From contig JAFMMJ010000011.1 of assembly GCA_017859785.1 (NCBI GenBank), positions 1 through 43,319 on the forward strand: a stretch of DNA of 43,319 bases, in the 5' to 3' direction. Source of the DNA: Ilumatobacteraceae bacterium (GTDB lineage: Bacteria > Actinomycetota > Acidimicrobiia > Acidimicrobiales > Ilumatobacteraceae). This document shows positions 17,172 to 25,470 of this stretch, piece after piece. How positions within the stretch are numbered: the stretch's first letter is position 1; each line of letters starts with the position of its first letter. Both the position numbers and the translations under genes were made by a program. The notes beneath the pieces were generated by a model. The model ran no database searches, had not been told where the DNA came from, and saw only the letters and a list, made by a program, of their open reading frames with translations.

Positions 17172-19672
17172 CGCTCACCACTGTTGCCCGGCGGGCGCTT
17201 GAGTCGTCGTGGTGGTGCTGAGGCTGGGTCGTCCGGCCAGTGGTGTTTCGGGTAGCGCCCCGCCATCTCTGTGCGAACCTGCGACCACGATCCCGACCAA
17301 AACCCGGGGAGGTCGGCCGTCACCTGAACCGGCCGATCGGCGGGGGACAGCAACTCGAGCACCAGCGGTTCGCCGTCGACGAGGGGGTGCTCGTCGAGTC
17401 CGAAGAGGTCTTGCACTCGTACCGCGCATACCGGTCGAGCGTCGGCGTAGGTGATCGGAGCCGAGGTGCCGGCCGGGGTCACGAGCGCGTCGGGAGCCAG
17501 CCGGTCGAGGTCGGCGCCCTCAGGCCACGGAAGCATCGCTCGGAGCAGCATGGTCAGATCGAGCGATTCGAGATCCGCCCGCGAGGATGCTCCGGCGAGA
17601 TACGGGCCGAGCCACTCGTCCAGTCCGGCGATCAGTCCCTCGCGGCTCCAGTCGGGCCACGGGTCACCGTGCCGAGCGCGAAGGAAGCCGACGCGCTCTC
17701 GTAGACGCAATGCGCCACCATCCCAAGGCAGCACAGCAAGCCCGGTCGATCGCACCCGTTCGAGCAGCGCGAGCGTCGTCTCGGCGCTCGGCGCGGGCCT
17801 CGAGGTTGTGGTGCCGAGTCGCAGCGAGCCGAGTCGTCGTTCGACGCTCTCGATGAGGTCGTCGCGTTCAGCATCCCAGTCGAGGCGGCGCCGCTCACTG
17901 AGCAGGCCGGGGATCTCCGAGAAGCGCCGAATCACCGCCTCACCATCGACGGCAGCGGCGAGTCGAACCCGGGCCCGGTCGCGACGCCCGTCGAGATCGG
18001 CCGCGACGATGAACTCCTCGGCCGCCAGTGGGTCGCTCTCGGGAATCCATGCTCCAGAGCCGGTGCGCAGTTGGAACTGTCCGACTCGACGCCGCATGGC
18101 GATTCGATCGGCGTAGGCCTCGATGAGTGCGCGGCCTGCGTCCTCGGCTCGGGCGTCGGACGGGGAGCCAGCGATTGACGCGCGCCGCATGAGGTCGGCC
18201 GCGCGACGCCTGATCCGGTCGAGAGCGCCGGGATCGGGTCGTGCACCTGCTGGCAGCGGCGGGTTCTCGCCGCAGACGAGCGCTACCCGAGTCTCGAGGT
18301 CGACCGGCAGTTCGTCGCGCCGTCCGCGCAGCGGATCCCGCTCGTCGAGTAGAGCGGAGAGCACGCACGAGATCGGCTCGGGGTGCCGCACGACCATGCG
18401 AGCGAGGCGTGGATGAAGAGGAAGGGCGAGCATCCGCCGACCGTGATCGGTGAGTGCGCCGTCGTCATCGATCGCGCCAAGGTCGACAAGCAAGGCGCGA
18501 GCGGATCGGATCGACGACACCGGGGGAGGGGTGATGAGCCGGAGGTCGTCGGGTTCGGTTCCCCATGCGAGCGACTCGAGGAGGAACGAGGCGAGATCGA
18601 CCTCGCTGATCTCAGGAGTCGGATGGGCGAGTCGTGTGCCGTGCTCGATCTTGCTCCAGAGCGCGTACGCCACACCGGGAGTTTCGCGCCCGGCACGCCC
18701 AGCGCGCTGGGTCGCCGAGGACCGACTCGTTGTAACCGTCGTCAACCGCGTCATGCCCGTGGCTGGGTCATGACGCGGCGCTCGGGCGAGCCCTGAGTCG
18801 ATGACGACTCTCACCCCCTCCACGGTCAGCGAGGTCTCGGCGATGTCGGTGGCGACGACCACACGCCGATGCCCTTCGGGCGAGGGGCGAAGCGCCGCGT
18901 CCTGTTCCGCCAATGACAGGCTGCCGGCCAGCGGGAGCACGGCGACCCGCGAGTCGACGGTATTGCGTAGGCGGTTGACGACCCTCGTGATCTCGGCGAT
19001 CCCGGGGAGGAACACGAGGATGTCACCCGGATCTTCGGTTAGGGCTCGCTCCGTCGCCGCCACGACCGCGTCCTCGATCCGGGTCCCCTTGGCGGTGGGA
19101 ATCCAGCGCTGGTCGACCGGGTGGGATCGGCCCTCACTTGCGATGACTGGGGCGCCATCGAGCAGTCGGCTCAGTCGATCGGTGTCGGCGGTGGCCGACA
19201 TGGCAAGTAACGCCAGATCGGGCCGGATGGTCGAGGCGACATCGAGGCAGAGGGCGAGCCCGAGGTCGGTCGTCAGGTTGCGCTCATGAACCTCGTCGAA
19301 GATCACCACGGCGACGCCCGGGAGTTCGGGGTCGCCCTGCAGACGGCGGGTGAGCACTCCTTCGGTGAGCACTTCGATTCGCGTCGCCGGCCCGACCACG
19401 CGTTCGTCGCGGGTCCGTAGCCCAACCGTGTCACCGACCGACTCTCCGAGGAGTTGCGCCATCCGGCGGGCAGCCGCACGCGCGGCAAGGCGGCGCGGCT
19501 CGAGCAGAACGATCTTGCCGTCGCCCGGTACGTCGTCGAGGAGCGCGAGGGGCACCAACGTGGTCTTCCCAGCGCCTGGCGGAGCGGTGAGAACGCAGCG
19601 ACGCGAGTCCCGAAGGGCCTGGCGGATGCGATCGAGTGCGTCGGCGACCGGAAGGTCGGGCAGAGCGGTCAC
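17168..19672 (-). CDS. hrpB: ATP-dependent helicase HrpB
   Basis: DEAH-box helicase of the HrpB type, 834 aa (E. coli about 810). Walker A GAGKT is at 33-37 and the DEVH box at 126-129 in IFDEVHERNL. The SAT motif (AMSATAD) and motif VI (QRAGRAGRETPGVAYALW) follow. The C-terminal HrpB-specific region ends in FWSGSWSQVRTEMAGRYPKHHWPDDP, a conserved family ending. The cellular role of HrpB is poorly defined (RNA/DNA unwinding, DNA-repair links in some species). The frame is open to 19819, but GTG 19672 puts the start 23 nt after the stop of the thioredoxin-like gene and just before the conserved LPDLPVADAL. Confidence 0.93.
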   Translation of the reverse strand: MTALPDLPVADALDRIRQALRDSRRCVLTAPPGAGKTTLVPLALLDDVPGDGKIVLLEPRRLAARAAARRMAQLLGESVGDTVGLRTRDERVVGPATRIEVLTEGVLTRRLQGDPELPGVAVVIFDEVHERNLTTDLGLALCLDVASTIRPDLALLAMSATADTDRLSRLLDGAPVIASEGRSHPVDQRWIPTAKGTRIEDAVVAATERALTEDPGDILVFLPGIAEITRVVNRLRNTVDSRVAVLPLAGSLSLAEQDAALRPSPEGHRRVVVATDIAETSLTVEGVRVVIDSGLARAPRHDPATGMTRLTTVTTSRSSATQRAGRAGRETPGVAYALWSKIEHGTRLAHPTPEISEVDLASFLLESLAWGTEPDDLRLITPPPVSSIRSARALLVDLGAIDDDGALTDHGRRMLALPLHPRLARMVVRHPEPISCVLSALLDERDPLRGRRDELPVDLETRVALVCGENPPLPAGARPDPGALDRIRRRAADLMRRASIAGSPSDARAEDAGRALIEAYADRIAMRRRVGQFQLRTGSGAWIPESDPLAAEEFIVAADLDGRRDRARVRLAAAVDGEAVIRRFSEIPGLLSERRRLDWDAERDDLIESVERRLGSLRLGTTTSRPAPSAETTLALLERVRSTGLAVLPWDGGALRLRERVGFLRARHGDPWPDWSREGLIAGLDEWLGPYLAGASSRADLESLDLTMLLRAMLPWPEGADLDRLAPDALVTPAGTSAPITYADARPVCAVRVQDLFGLDEHPLVDGEPLVLELLSPADRPVQVTADLPGFWSGSWSQVRTEMAGRYPKHHWPDDPASAPPRRLKRPPGNSGER

Positions 19673-19695
19673 CGGGCCTCCGCGTCGTCGCGGCC

Positions 19696-20184
19696 TCAGC
19701 CGGCGACAGGCGAACCGGCGAAGGGGGCCGGGTCGTTCGGCCCCGGGATCGTGGGTGGATTCCACGACGTCGCGTCGGAGATCGCGCGAGCAACCTGGCG
19801 CCAACCGGCCGGGTTCCACCCCTCGGCGAGGGCTTCGACCGACCCGTCGACTCGAACGAACGCGAAGGCGGGCAGGCTCGCGGCGCCGAGCGCCCGGGCT
19901 ACGGCCCGGTCCGGGTCAGCGAACACGAGGAAGTCGTCGGCGACCGGGCCGAGGAAACGGCGGGCGTCATCGGCATCGGAGGTCACGACGAAGCTCACCC
20001 GGGCATCGGCGCCGCGGAGAGCGTCGAGCACTCGTACCGCGGTCTTCAGAATCCACGAACTCTCGTTGGTGTAGGGATCGAGGACAACCGGGGCGAGGTG
20101 GAAGGTGGTGAGCCACTCGGAGACGGGACGGGGATCGGCGCTAATCGGATGCAGCACGAGATCGTCGGGGAGTCGATTTGCCAC
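19696..20184 (-). CDS. Thioredoxin-fold protein lacking the CxxC motif
   Basis: 162-aa protein with a thioredoxin-like pattern but no active-site cysteines. It contains no CxxC anywhere. The region FVVTSDADDARRFLG...FADPDRAVARALGAASLPAFAFVRVDGSV has the strand-helix order and cis-proline position (SLPAFAFV) of TlpA/AhpC-type thioredoxin folds. Such proteins are widespread and unassigned in actinobacteria; I cannot give a function. It is the first gene of the HrpB-TauE transcript. GTG start, 6 nt after TACGAT. Confidence 0.65.
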   Translation of the reverse strand: MANRLPDDLVLHPISADPRPVSEWLTTFHLAPVVLDPYTNESSWILKTAVRVLDALRGADARVSFVVTSDADDARRFLGPVADDFLVFADPDRAVARALGAASLPAFAFVRVDGSVEALAEGWNPAGWRQVARAISDATSWNPPTIPGPNDPAPFAGSPVAG

Positions 20185-20190
20185 GAGGCG

Positions 20191-20196
20191 ATCGTA
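20191..20196 (-). promoter_or_regulatory. -10 box TACGAT of the thioredoxin-fold/hrpB operon
   Basis: TACGAT on the minus strand lies 6 nt before GTG 20184. Confidence 0.5.
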
Positions 20197-20258
20197 GCGA
20201 TGCGATAGTGGCGCCCCCCAACACTGTCGCCCGTTCTGACGTCTGGCTCAGCCATCGG

Positions 20259-20264
20259 TACCTT
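20259..20264 (+). promoter_or_regulatory. -10 box TACCTT deciding the start at 20271
   Basis: TACCTT lies 6 nt before GTG 20271. The frame is open 31 codons further upstream, but those codons overlap this promoter, so GTG 20271 is preferred. Confidence 0.55.
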
Positions 20265-20270
20265 TGGGCC

Positions 20271-20822
20271 GTGCACCCCCTCGAATATCTCAGGTCGGTC
20301 GCACGCGACCCCTCGAGCGCGGACCGTCCATGGGAGGCCGCGACGGCGTTCGCTCTTCTGGTCGCGGATCACGGACTCGGTGGCCCCGAGGCGGTTCCGA
20401 CAGCTCGGCGGTTGCTCGAACGCCTTCCCGGGCGCCCAGAGCTGTGGTGGGCGACGAGTCGAATCATCGCTGCCCTCGACGAGCGGGCCGCGGCCGAGGA
20501 GGTGCTCCACGCTGCGGCGGCGCCTCGCCCGTCGAGTCCCGACATCGCGATGGTGTCCGCTGCGCTGACCGACGGGCCGGGTGCTCGGATCGTGCTGCTC
20601 TCGCCCTCGGGCCGGCTGCTCGGTGCTGCGGTGCTCGTGCCCCTCGGTTCCCTCCTCCCGGCCGCCTACGCCGCGCGACTGGCGCCTGCGTTGGGTGATG
20701 TCGAAACCGATGGGGAAGGGGTGGTGCTGGTGTGCGAGCGGCTCCGAAGCGATGGCAGCGTCGTGCTGGTTGAGACGGACGCACCAAGACCGGACTGCCC
20801 GTCGGTCGCGGCCCTGGCGTGA
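20271..20822 (+). CDS. Conserved actinobacterial protein of unknown function
   Basis: 183-aa soluble protein beginning MHPLEYLRSVARDPSS. The opening HPxEYLR-VAR is familiar from uncharacterised actinobacterial proteins. The N-terminal half is helical and alanine-rich (EAATAFALLVADHG...ARRLLERLPGRPELWW). The C-terminal half alternates short hydrophobic strands (ARIVLLSPSGRLLGAAVLVPLG, GVVLVCERL, SVVLVETD), suggesting an alpha/beta domain. It weakly resembles eIF-2B-like nucleotide-sugar folds, but I see no decisive motif and assign no function. Own leaderless-type promoter. Confidence 0.7.
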   Translation: MHPLEYLRSVARDPSSADRPWEAATAFALLVADHGLGGPEAVPTARRLLERLPGRPELWWATSRIIAALDERAAAEEVLHAAAAPRPSSPDIAMVSAALTDGPGARIVLLSPSGRLLGAAVLVPLGSLLPAAYAARLAPALGDVETDGEGVVLVCERLRSDGSVVLVETDAPRPDCPSVAALA

Positions 20823-20852
20823 CCGTCTGAGCGGGTAATCCGCAGCGGCGGT

Positions 20853-21137
20853 CTACATCCCGAGGTGTTTGGGCGGATGTCCGGTGACCTCGGTGATCAC
20901 GCCCTCAGCCTCGGCGAGGCGTGGCTCCATCACGAAGATCCTCGCCATCGGCTCGCGGGCGCCGAAACGCAGATGTGAGGTGAAGTCCTCGCTCATGACG
21001 CACGGGATCTCCCGCTCCCACAACTCGTGGATGACGAGTTGCGCCTGCCACATCGGCAACCAGGCCGCCTCGACCGACCGTTCCGGGTCGATAGGTCTCG
21101 GGGGGTGTTTGCCGAACACCCAATTCCATAGGCCCAT
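20853..21137 (-). CDS. Small DUF2007-like protein
   Basis: 94-aa soluble protein. The stretch from AQLVIHELWEREIPCVMSEDF to ARIFVMEPRLAEAEGVI has the alpha-beta pattern of DUF2007 ('putative signal transducing protein'), a small ferredoxin-like-fold family of unknown function. The aromatic N-terminus (MGLWNWVFGKHPPRP) is also usual in actinobacterial members. Single gene between convergent and divergent neighbours, with its own TACGGT box 6 nt before the ATG. No catalytic residues can be assigned. Confidence 0.65.
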   Translation of the reverse strand: MGLWNWVFGKHPPRPIDPERSVEAAWLPMWQAQLVIHELWEREIPCVMSEDFTSHLRFGAREPMARIFVMEPRLAEAEGVITEVTGHPPKHLGM

Positions 21138-21143
21138 GCCCGG

Positions 21144-21149
21144 ACCGTA
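21144..21149 (-). promoter_or_regulatory. -10 box TACGGT of the DUF2007-like gene
   Basis: TACGGT on the minus strand is 6 nt before the ATG at 21137. Confidence 0.5.
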
Positions 21150-21175
21150 ACGGCCGCCGGTGTCCGGTGCGTCGT

Positions 21176-21181
21176 TACTCT
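21176..21181 (+). promoter_or_regulatory. -10 box TACTCT of the HAD gene
   Basis: TACTCT lies 8 nt before ATG 21190 and argues against an in-frame start at 21160, which would place the box inside the gene. Confidence 0.45.
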
Positions 21182-21189
21182 CAACCGGG

Positions 21190-21876
21190 ATGAACGCGTT
21201 TGACGCTGTTTTCTTCGATGCGGGCGGAGTCCTCGTCCTGCCAGACCCGACGGTGCTCGCGCCGCTGCTCGAGACCTACGGGGGGTCGACTCGGATCGAC
21301 GACCACCGTCGAGCGCATTACGCGGGCATGGCGGCGAAGTCGCGAGCGGCCGCCTCGGAGTCTGATTGGGACTCCTACAACCTCGCCTATGTGACCGCGG
21401 TCGGCGTTGATGCCGAGCTCCGGCTGATGGCGGCATCGCTCCTCGACCGTACGAGAACCGCCGAGCTGTGGAGGTGGCCGATCCCTGAGTCGATGGCCGC
21501 CTTGGCTGAACTTGCGGCGCTCGGCGTGCCGATGTCGGTGGTGTCGAACGCCTCCGGTCAGATTGAGTGGGTGCTCGAACATATGGGGATCTGCCAGCGG
21601 GGCGCCGGTTCAGGTGTCTCGATGCGCACGATCGTCGACTCCCACGTCGTTGGAGTCGCCAAACCCGATCCGGCGATCTTCACCTTCGCCATCGAGCATC
21701 ATCCCGAGACGGTTCCTGAGCGGATTCTCTACGTCGGTGATTCGGTGGTGATGGATGTCGGTGGGGCGATGGCCGCAGGGTTGCATCCCGTTCTCGTCGA
21801 TCCGTTCGACGACCATGTCGGGGCTGACTTCGCCCGGATCGCTTCGCTCGGGGAACTCCCGGCGATGCTCGGCTGA
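21190..21876 (+). CDS. HAD-superfamily hydrolase-like protein
   Basis: 228-aa haloacid-dehalogenase-fold protein. Motif I is FFDAGGVL with nucleophile Asp10, motif II is VVSNAS (Ser119/Asn120), motif III is Lys158 in AKPDPAIF, and motif IV is GDSVVMD (Asp184, Asp189). The residue two after the nucleophile is Gly, not the Asp that acts as general acid in HAD phosphatases, so ordinary phosphatase activity is doubtful. A cap domain lies at about 15-100. The substrate is unknown. The stop abuts the convergent acyl-CoA dehydrogenase stop with no gap. Confidence 0.8.
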   Translation: MNAFDAVFFDAGGVLVLPDPTVLAPLLETYGGSTRIDDHRRAHYAGMAAKSRAAASESDWDSYNLAYVTAVGVDAELRLMAASLLDRTRTAELWRWPIPESMAALAELAALGVPMSVVSNASGQIEWVLEHMGICQRGAGSGVSMRTIVDSHVVGVAKPDPAIFTFAIEHHPETVPERILYVGDSVVMDVGGAMAAGLHPVLVDPFDDHVGADFARIASLGELPAMLG

Positions 21877-23496
21877 TCAGTCCGCGGTGAGGCGACGAGC
21901 GATCACCTTCAGGCACAGTGTCTCGTCGGCGCCTTCGAAGATCGACAGCACACGAGCGTCAACGAAGAGGCGACTGACCGCGTACTCCTCGGCGTAGCCC
22001 ATACCCCCGTGGATCTGCATCGCTTCGCGGGTCACCCACTCGGCGGCTTTGCACACGTAGGCCTTCACCATTGAGGCCTCCGTCGCCCCTTCGCCTTTAC
22101 CCATGAGGGTGGCGACCGCGTACGAGAACTGACGCGCGGCTTGGATGACCACGGCCATCCGGCCGAGCTTGGCGCGGGTCAATTGGTAATCGATGATCGC
22201 GTGGTCGAAGACCTTCCGGTTCTCCGCGTACTCGAGCGCGAGTTCGTAGGCGGACTGCATGAGTCCGACGGCGCGGGCGGCGGTTTGGAGACGACCGTTC
22301 TCAAAGCCCTCCATCTGGTAGTAGAAGCCGCGTCCGAGACCCTCGGCCTCGCCCACGAGGTTCTCGGCTGGCACCCACCAGTCCTCGAGGGCGATCTCGT
22401 AGGAGTGCATCCCGCGATATCCAATGGTGTCGATCGGCCGACCCTCCATGCGGCCGGTCCGTGTGGTGCCATCGATGTCGACGGCGTCCTGGGAGAACAC
22501 GAATCCGTGGGCATCGCCTCGGGGCTTCGGAACGATGAAGAGGCTGAGACCTCGGTGGGTCTTGGAGCGGTCGGGGTCGGTTCGCGCAAGCAGAGCGAGA
22601 GCATCGGCTCGCGCGCCGAAGGTGCACCAAGTCTTGACGCCGTTGATCACGTAGCCGGGCTCGCCGTCAGGTCCGAGCGCCGGCGTCGCGGTCACCTTGA
22701 TGCTCGCCACATCGCTGCCGTAGTCGGGCTCGGTCACCGCCACGGCGGGCATCACCTCGGCGACGGCGAGCTTCGGTAGCCAGTGGCGTTTCTGCTCCTC
22801 GCTACCGCCCTTCACGAGGGCTCTGGTGAGGATCTCCGGTCGTGTGATGAGCGAGCCGCCGATTCCGAGGCTCGCCCGGCTCAGCTCCTCGGTGGCGACC
22901 ACCATGGCGACGTACTCGTCGTGGCCGCCCTCGCTGTAGCCGCCGTACTCGCTTGGGACGCTCAACCCGAAGGCGCCGAGCTCAGCGAGTCCGGTAATGA
23001 TCTCCTCGGGGACGTCGGCGTTGGTGCGGTGAACATGCTCGGCGTGAGGTGCCACCACATCGGCGGCGAACGCTCGGAAGGTGTCGCGCACCATGTCCAT
23101 GTCGTCGCTCAGGTGGAGGGGGCCTGGAGTCGAGGCGAGGGAGGCGAGGAACTCGGGGTCGCGGTATCGGGACACGAAGTGGTGCGCGGGTTCGAGAACA
23201 CCGGGCTCGACACCCCATTGTGACTCGCGTCCAAGAATTCGCGATGAGAGGTCGTGAACCATGTCGGCGGTGAAGGCGCACGTGATCGAGGCCTCCACGT
23301 CACCTTTCGAGCCGTAGTCGAGGAGGGAGCGGGCGGTCGCGGCCGCGGAGGCGGCGTGCGCGAGGTCGTAGGCGAAGACCTGGTGGACATCGGGTCCACC
23401 GGACTCACTGAGGCGTCGGATCGCCGATCCGATGATGGAGTCCGCGAGGTCGATCACGGCGGCGGCGCCGAGCATGTCGGGAGTCGGGTGGTCCAT
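21877..23496 (-). CDS. Long acyl-CoA dehydrogenase, methylsuccinyl-CoA dehydrogenase-like
   Basis: FAD-dependent acyl-CoA dehydrogenase of 539 aa, about 150 longer than usual because of an N-terminal helical extension (residues 1 to about 125). The core starts near LHLSDDMDMVRDTFRAFA. It shows the flavin motif VTEPDYGSDVASIKV and ends in MQIHGGMGYAEEYAVSRLFVDAR plus IFEGADE, in which Glu521 is the canonical catalytic base. The extension, the ending (FEGADE...VIARRL) and the total length are those of (2S)-methylsuccinyl-CoA dehydrogenase of the ethylmalonyl-CoA pathway. The other pathway genes are not in the window, so this remains a family-level suggestion. Divergent from the LOG gene, with a leaderless-type promoter. 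Confidence 0.8.
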   Translation of the reverse strand: MDHPTPDMLGAAAVIDLADSIIGSAIRRLSESGGPDVHQVFAYDLAHAASAAATARSLLDYGSKGDVEASITCAFTADMVHDLSSRILGRESQWGVEPGVLEPAHHFVSRYRDPEFLASLASTPGPLHLSDDMDMVRDTFRAFAADVVAPHAEHVHRTNADVPEEIITGLAELGAFGLSVPSEYGGYSEGGHDEYVAMVVATEELSRASLGIGGSLITRPEILTRALVKGGSEEQKRHWLPKLAVAEVMPAVAVTEPDYGSDVASIKVTATPALGPDGEPGYVINGVKTWCTFGARADALALLARTDPDRSKTHRGLSLFIVPKPRGDAHGFVFSQDAVDIDGTTRTGRMEGRPIDTIGYRGMHSYEIALEDWWVPAENLVGEAEGLGRGFYYQMEGFENGRLQTAARAVGLMQSAYELALEYAENRKVFDHAIIDYQLTRAKLGRMAVVIQAARQFSYAVATLMGKGEGATEASMVKAYVCKAAEWVTREAMQIHGGMGYAEEYAVSRLFVDARVLSIFEGADETLCLKVIARRLTAD

Positions 23497-23502
23497 GAAC
23501 TG

Positions 23503-23508
23503 AAACTA
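23503..23508 (-). promoter_or_regulatory. -10 box TAGTTT of the long acyl-CoA dehydrogenase gene
   Basis: TAGTTT on the minus strand is 6 nt before the ATG at 23496. Confidence 0.5.
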
Positions 23509-23544
23509 CCGACCGCCGCTCGGGCATCACGATCCGTGCTCGCC

Positions 23545-23550
23545 TACGAT
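23545..23550 (+). promoter_or_regulatory. -10 box TACGAT deciding the LOG start
   Basis: TACGAT is 7 nt before GTG 23558. The in-frame ATG at 23549 overlaps the box itself, which favours the GTG. Confidence 0.5.
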
Positions 23551-23557
23551 GCGGCGC

Positions 23558-24157
23558 GTGGTGGAGGGCTCCGGATCTCGTGGTCCGGTCGCGGTGTACT
23601 GCGGATCCTCCGAAGGGACCGACCCGGCCTTTGCCGCAGCGGCAGCCGAACTCGGCGCTGCGCTCGCCAGCTGCGGTCGAACGCTCGTGTACGGGGGCGG
23701 CGACGTCGGTCTGATGGGCGTCGTAGCCGATGCGGCGATGGCCGCCGGAGGAACGGTGATCGGGGTGATTCCCGAGCATCTGGTGCGCCACGAGTTGGCA
23801 CACGATCGGGTGACATCGCTCGAGGTGACCGATTCGATGCATGAGCGCAAGGCGCGGATGGCCGACTTGGCCACCGGCTTCGTCGCGCTTCCCGGTGGTT
23901 TCGGCACCTTCGAGGAGGTGCTCGAGATCCTCACGTGGACCCAACTCGGCCTCAACCGCCATCCGGTGATCCTTCTCGATGTGGCGGGCTTCTACGACCG
24001 CCTGTTCGACTTCTTCGACCACGCTGTTGCGTCGGGCCTCTTGAAGGAACGTCATCGCGCTGCGGCGCTGCGGGCCGCGACGGTGGCTGATGTGATGGAG
24101 CTTCTCGACCGAGACCACGGTGAGGTCGAGCCGAAATGGGTGGACATCGAACGCTGA
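23558..24157 (+). CDS. LOG-family protein (TIGR00730 Rossmann-fold nucleotide hydrolase)
   Basis: 199-aa protein of the LOG ('Lonely Guy') family. Characterised members are 5'-monophosphate phosphoribohydrolases that release the base from cytokinin or AMP-type nucleotides. The signature PGGFGTFEE is at 112-120, the substrate-site MHERKARM at 94-101, and the Rossmann glycine stretch YGGGDVGLMG at 45-54. All active-site residues of the motif (Arg/Lys in ERK, Glu in the final EE) are present, so catalysis is likely. The bacterial physiological role is usually unclear. It starts 52-62 nt from the divergent dehydrogenase gene. An ATG at 23549 is an alternative start. Confidence 0.88.
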   Translation: MVEGSGSRGPVAVYCGSSEGTDPAFAAAAAELGAALASCGRTLVYGGGDVGLMGVVADAAMAAGGTVIGVIPEHLVRHELAHDRVTSLEVTDSMHERKARMADLATGFVALPGGFGTFEEVLEILTWTQLGLNRHPVILLDVAGFYDRLFDFFDHAVASGLLKERHRAAALRAATVADVMELLDRDHGEVEPKWVDIER

Positions 24158-24163
24158 GGTGCT

Positions 24164-24192
24164 TTGACGCTTTGTCAAGCGACTCGTAACCT
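24164..24192 (+). promoter_or_regulatory. Strong -35/-10 promoter of the C-N hydrolase operon with palindrome
   Basis: TTGACG (24164-24169), a 17-nt spacer and TAACCT (24187-24192) lie directly before GTG 24199 with 6 nt between, giving a leaderless transcript. The -35 is embedded in the inverted repeat TTGAC-GCTTT-GTCAA (24164-24178), a possible repressor site. Confidence 0.6.
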
Positions 24193-24198
24193 TCGCTC

Positions 24199-25470
24199 GT
24201 GCGTGTCGACATCGACGGTGGGCGTCTCCTGGAGCGTCTTGAGGCCCTCGCCGAGATTGGCCCGATCACCGGGGCATCCGGCGAGCGAGGGAGCGCGCGC
24301 CTCGCCTTGACCGACGCAGACCGCGACGGTCGCGATCTGGTGGTGGGCTGGATGCGCGACCTCGGGCTCGACGTGACGATCGATGCGATCGGCAATGTGA
24401 TCGCGGTGATGGGGGAGAGTTGTGGGCATCGGTCCGGACGTCCTCCCGTCCTGTGCGGCTCGCATATCGACACCGTCGCCACCGGAGGTCGGTTCGACGG
24501 CAATCTCGGCGTGCTCGCTGGGCTCGAGGTGATCGAATCCGTTCTCGCGGCGGGAGTCGAGTTGCGCCGACCGCTCGGTGTCGGCTTTTTCACCGATGAG
24601 GAAGGGGCCCGATTCGCCCCGGACATGCTCGGAAGTCTCGTGTACGCGGGAGGGATGACGGTCGAGCAAGCCCACGACATCCGTGCTGCTGATCCAGGTG
24701 GACCGGGGCCAACGGTTCGCGCCGAACTCGATCGCATCGGGTACCTCGGGGCCGCTCCGTGTCCGGGTCCGGTTCCTCACGCCTTCATCGAGTTGCATGT
24801 CGAGCAGGGTCCGGTGCTTGAGGCGCAGGGCGTCCGGATTGGAGCGGTCACCGGTGTGCAGGGGATCTCGTGGACTCGCGTGACCTTCACGGGGCAGTCG
24901 AACCACGCCGGGACGACACCCATGGCCATGCGGCGCGATCCCGCGGCCGCCCTCGCGCGCATTGCCGTCTTCGTGAACGATCTCGCCGATCGGTTCGGGG
25001 CGCCGCAGGTGGCGACGGTTGGGCGGATCGAACTTCATCCGAACCTGATCAACGTGGTGCCGTCCCGAGCGACGTTCACCGTCGACCTCCGAAACACCGA
25101 CGAGGACATCCTTCGCCGCGCTGAGGCAGAACTCGACGGCGAGCTCGCCCGTGTCGCGAAGCGTCACGGGGTCGACGTCGAGACGGAGTCGCTCGCTCGA
25201 TTCGAGCCGGTCGCTTTCGACGAGCGGGTGGTGTCGAAGGTGGAGTCTGCGGCCGCAGCTCGCGGGCTGTCGGTCCAGCGAATGCCGTCGGGGGCCGGGC
25301 ATGATGCGCAGATGCTCGCTCGGATGTGCCCGGCTGGGATGGTGTTCGTTCCAAGCATCGGGGGGATCAGTCACAACCCGGCGGAACTCACCGATGACGC
25401 CGATCTGGTGGTCGGCTGCCAGGTGATGGCCGACGTGATGCTCGACCTCGCCGAGGGGGAGGACTGGTGA
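24199..25470 (+). CDS. M20-family N-carbamoyl-L-amino-acid / allantoate-type amidohydrolase
   Basis: 423-aa metal-dependent amidohydrolase of the AllC/HyuC/beta-ureidopropionase branch of M20 peptidases, which cleaves carbamoyl groups from ureido acids. Di-metal ligands are His89 (GSHIDT), Asp100 (GGRFDGNLG), Glu134/Glu135 (FFTDEEGARF), His200 (IELHVEQGP) and His392 (GGISHNP). SGAGHDA (364-370) and the dimerisation-domain GTTPMAMRRD carry the substrate-binding residues of carbamoylases. The likely substrates are N-carbamoyl-L-amino acids or allantoate, which sequence alone does not separate. It is first in a three-gene operon and overlaps the next gene by 4 bp (GTGA). Confidence 0.9.
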   Translation: MRVDIDGGRLLERLEALAEIGPITGASGERGSARLALTDADRDGRDLVVGWMRDLGLDVTIDAIGNVIAVMGESCGHRSGRPPVLCGSHIDTVATGGRFDGNLGVLAGLEVIESVLAAGVELRRPLGVGFFTDEEGARFAPDMLGSLVYAGGMTVEQAHDIRAADPGGPGPTVRAELDRIGYLGAAPCPGPVPHAFIELHVEQGPVLEAQGVRIGAVTGVQGISWTRVTFTGQSNHAGTTPMAMRRDPAAALARIAVFVNDLADRFGAPQVATVGRIELHPNLINVVPSRATFTVDLRNTDEDILRRAEAELDGELARVAKRHGVDVETESLARFEPVAFDERVVSKVESAAAARGLSVQRMPSGAGHDAQMLARMCPAGMVFVPSIGGISHNPAELTDDADLVVGCQVMADVMLDLAEGEDW

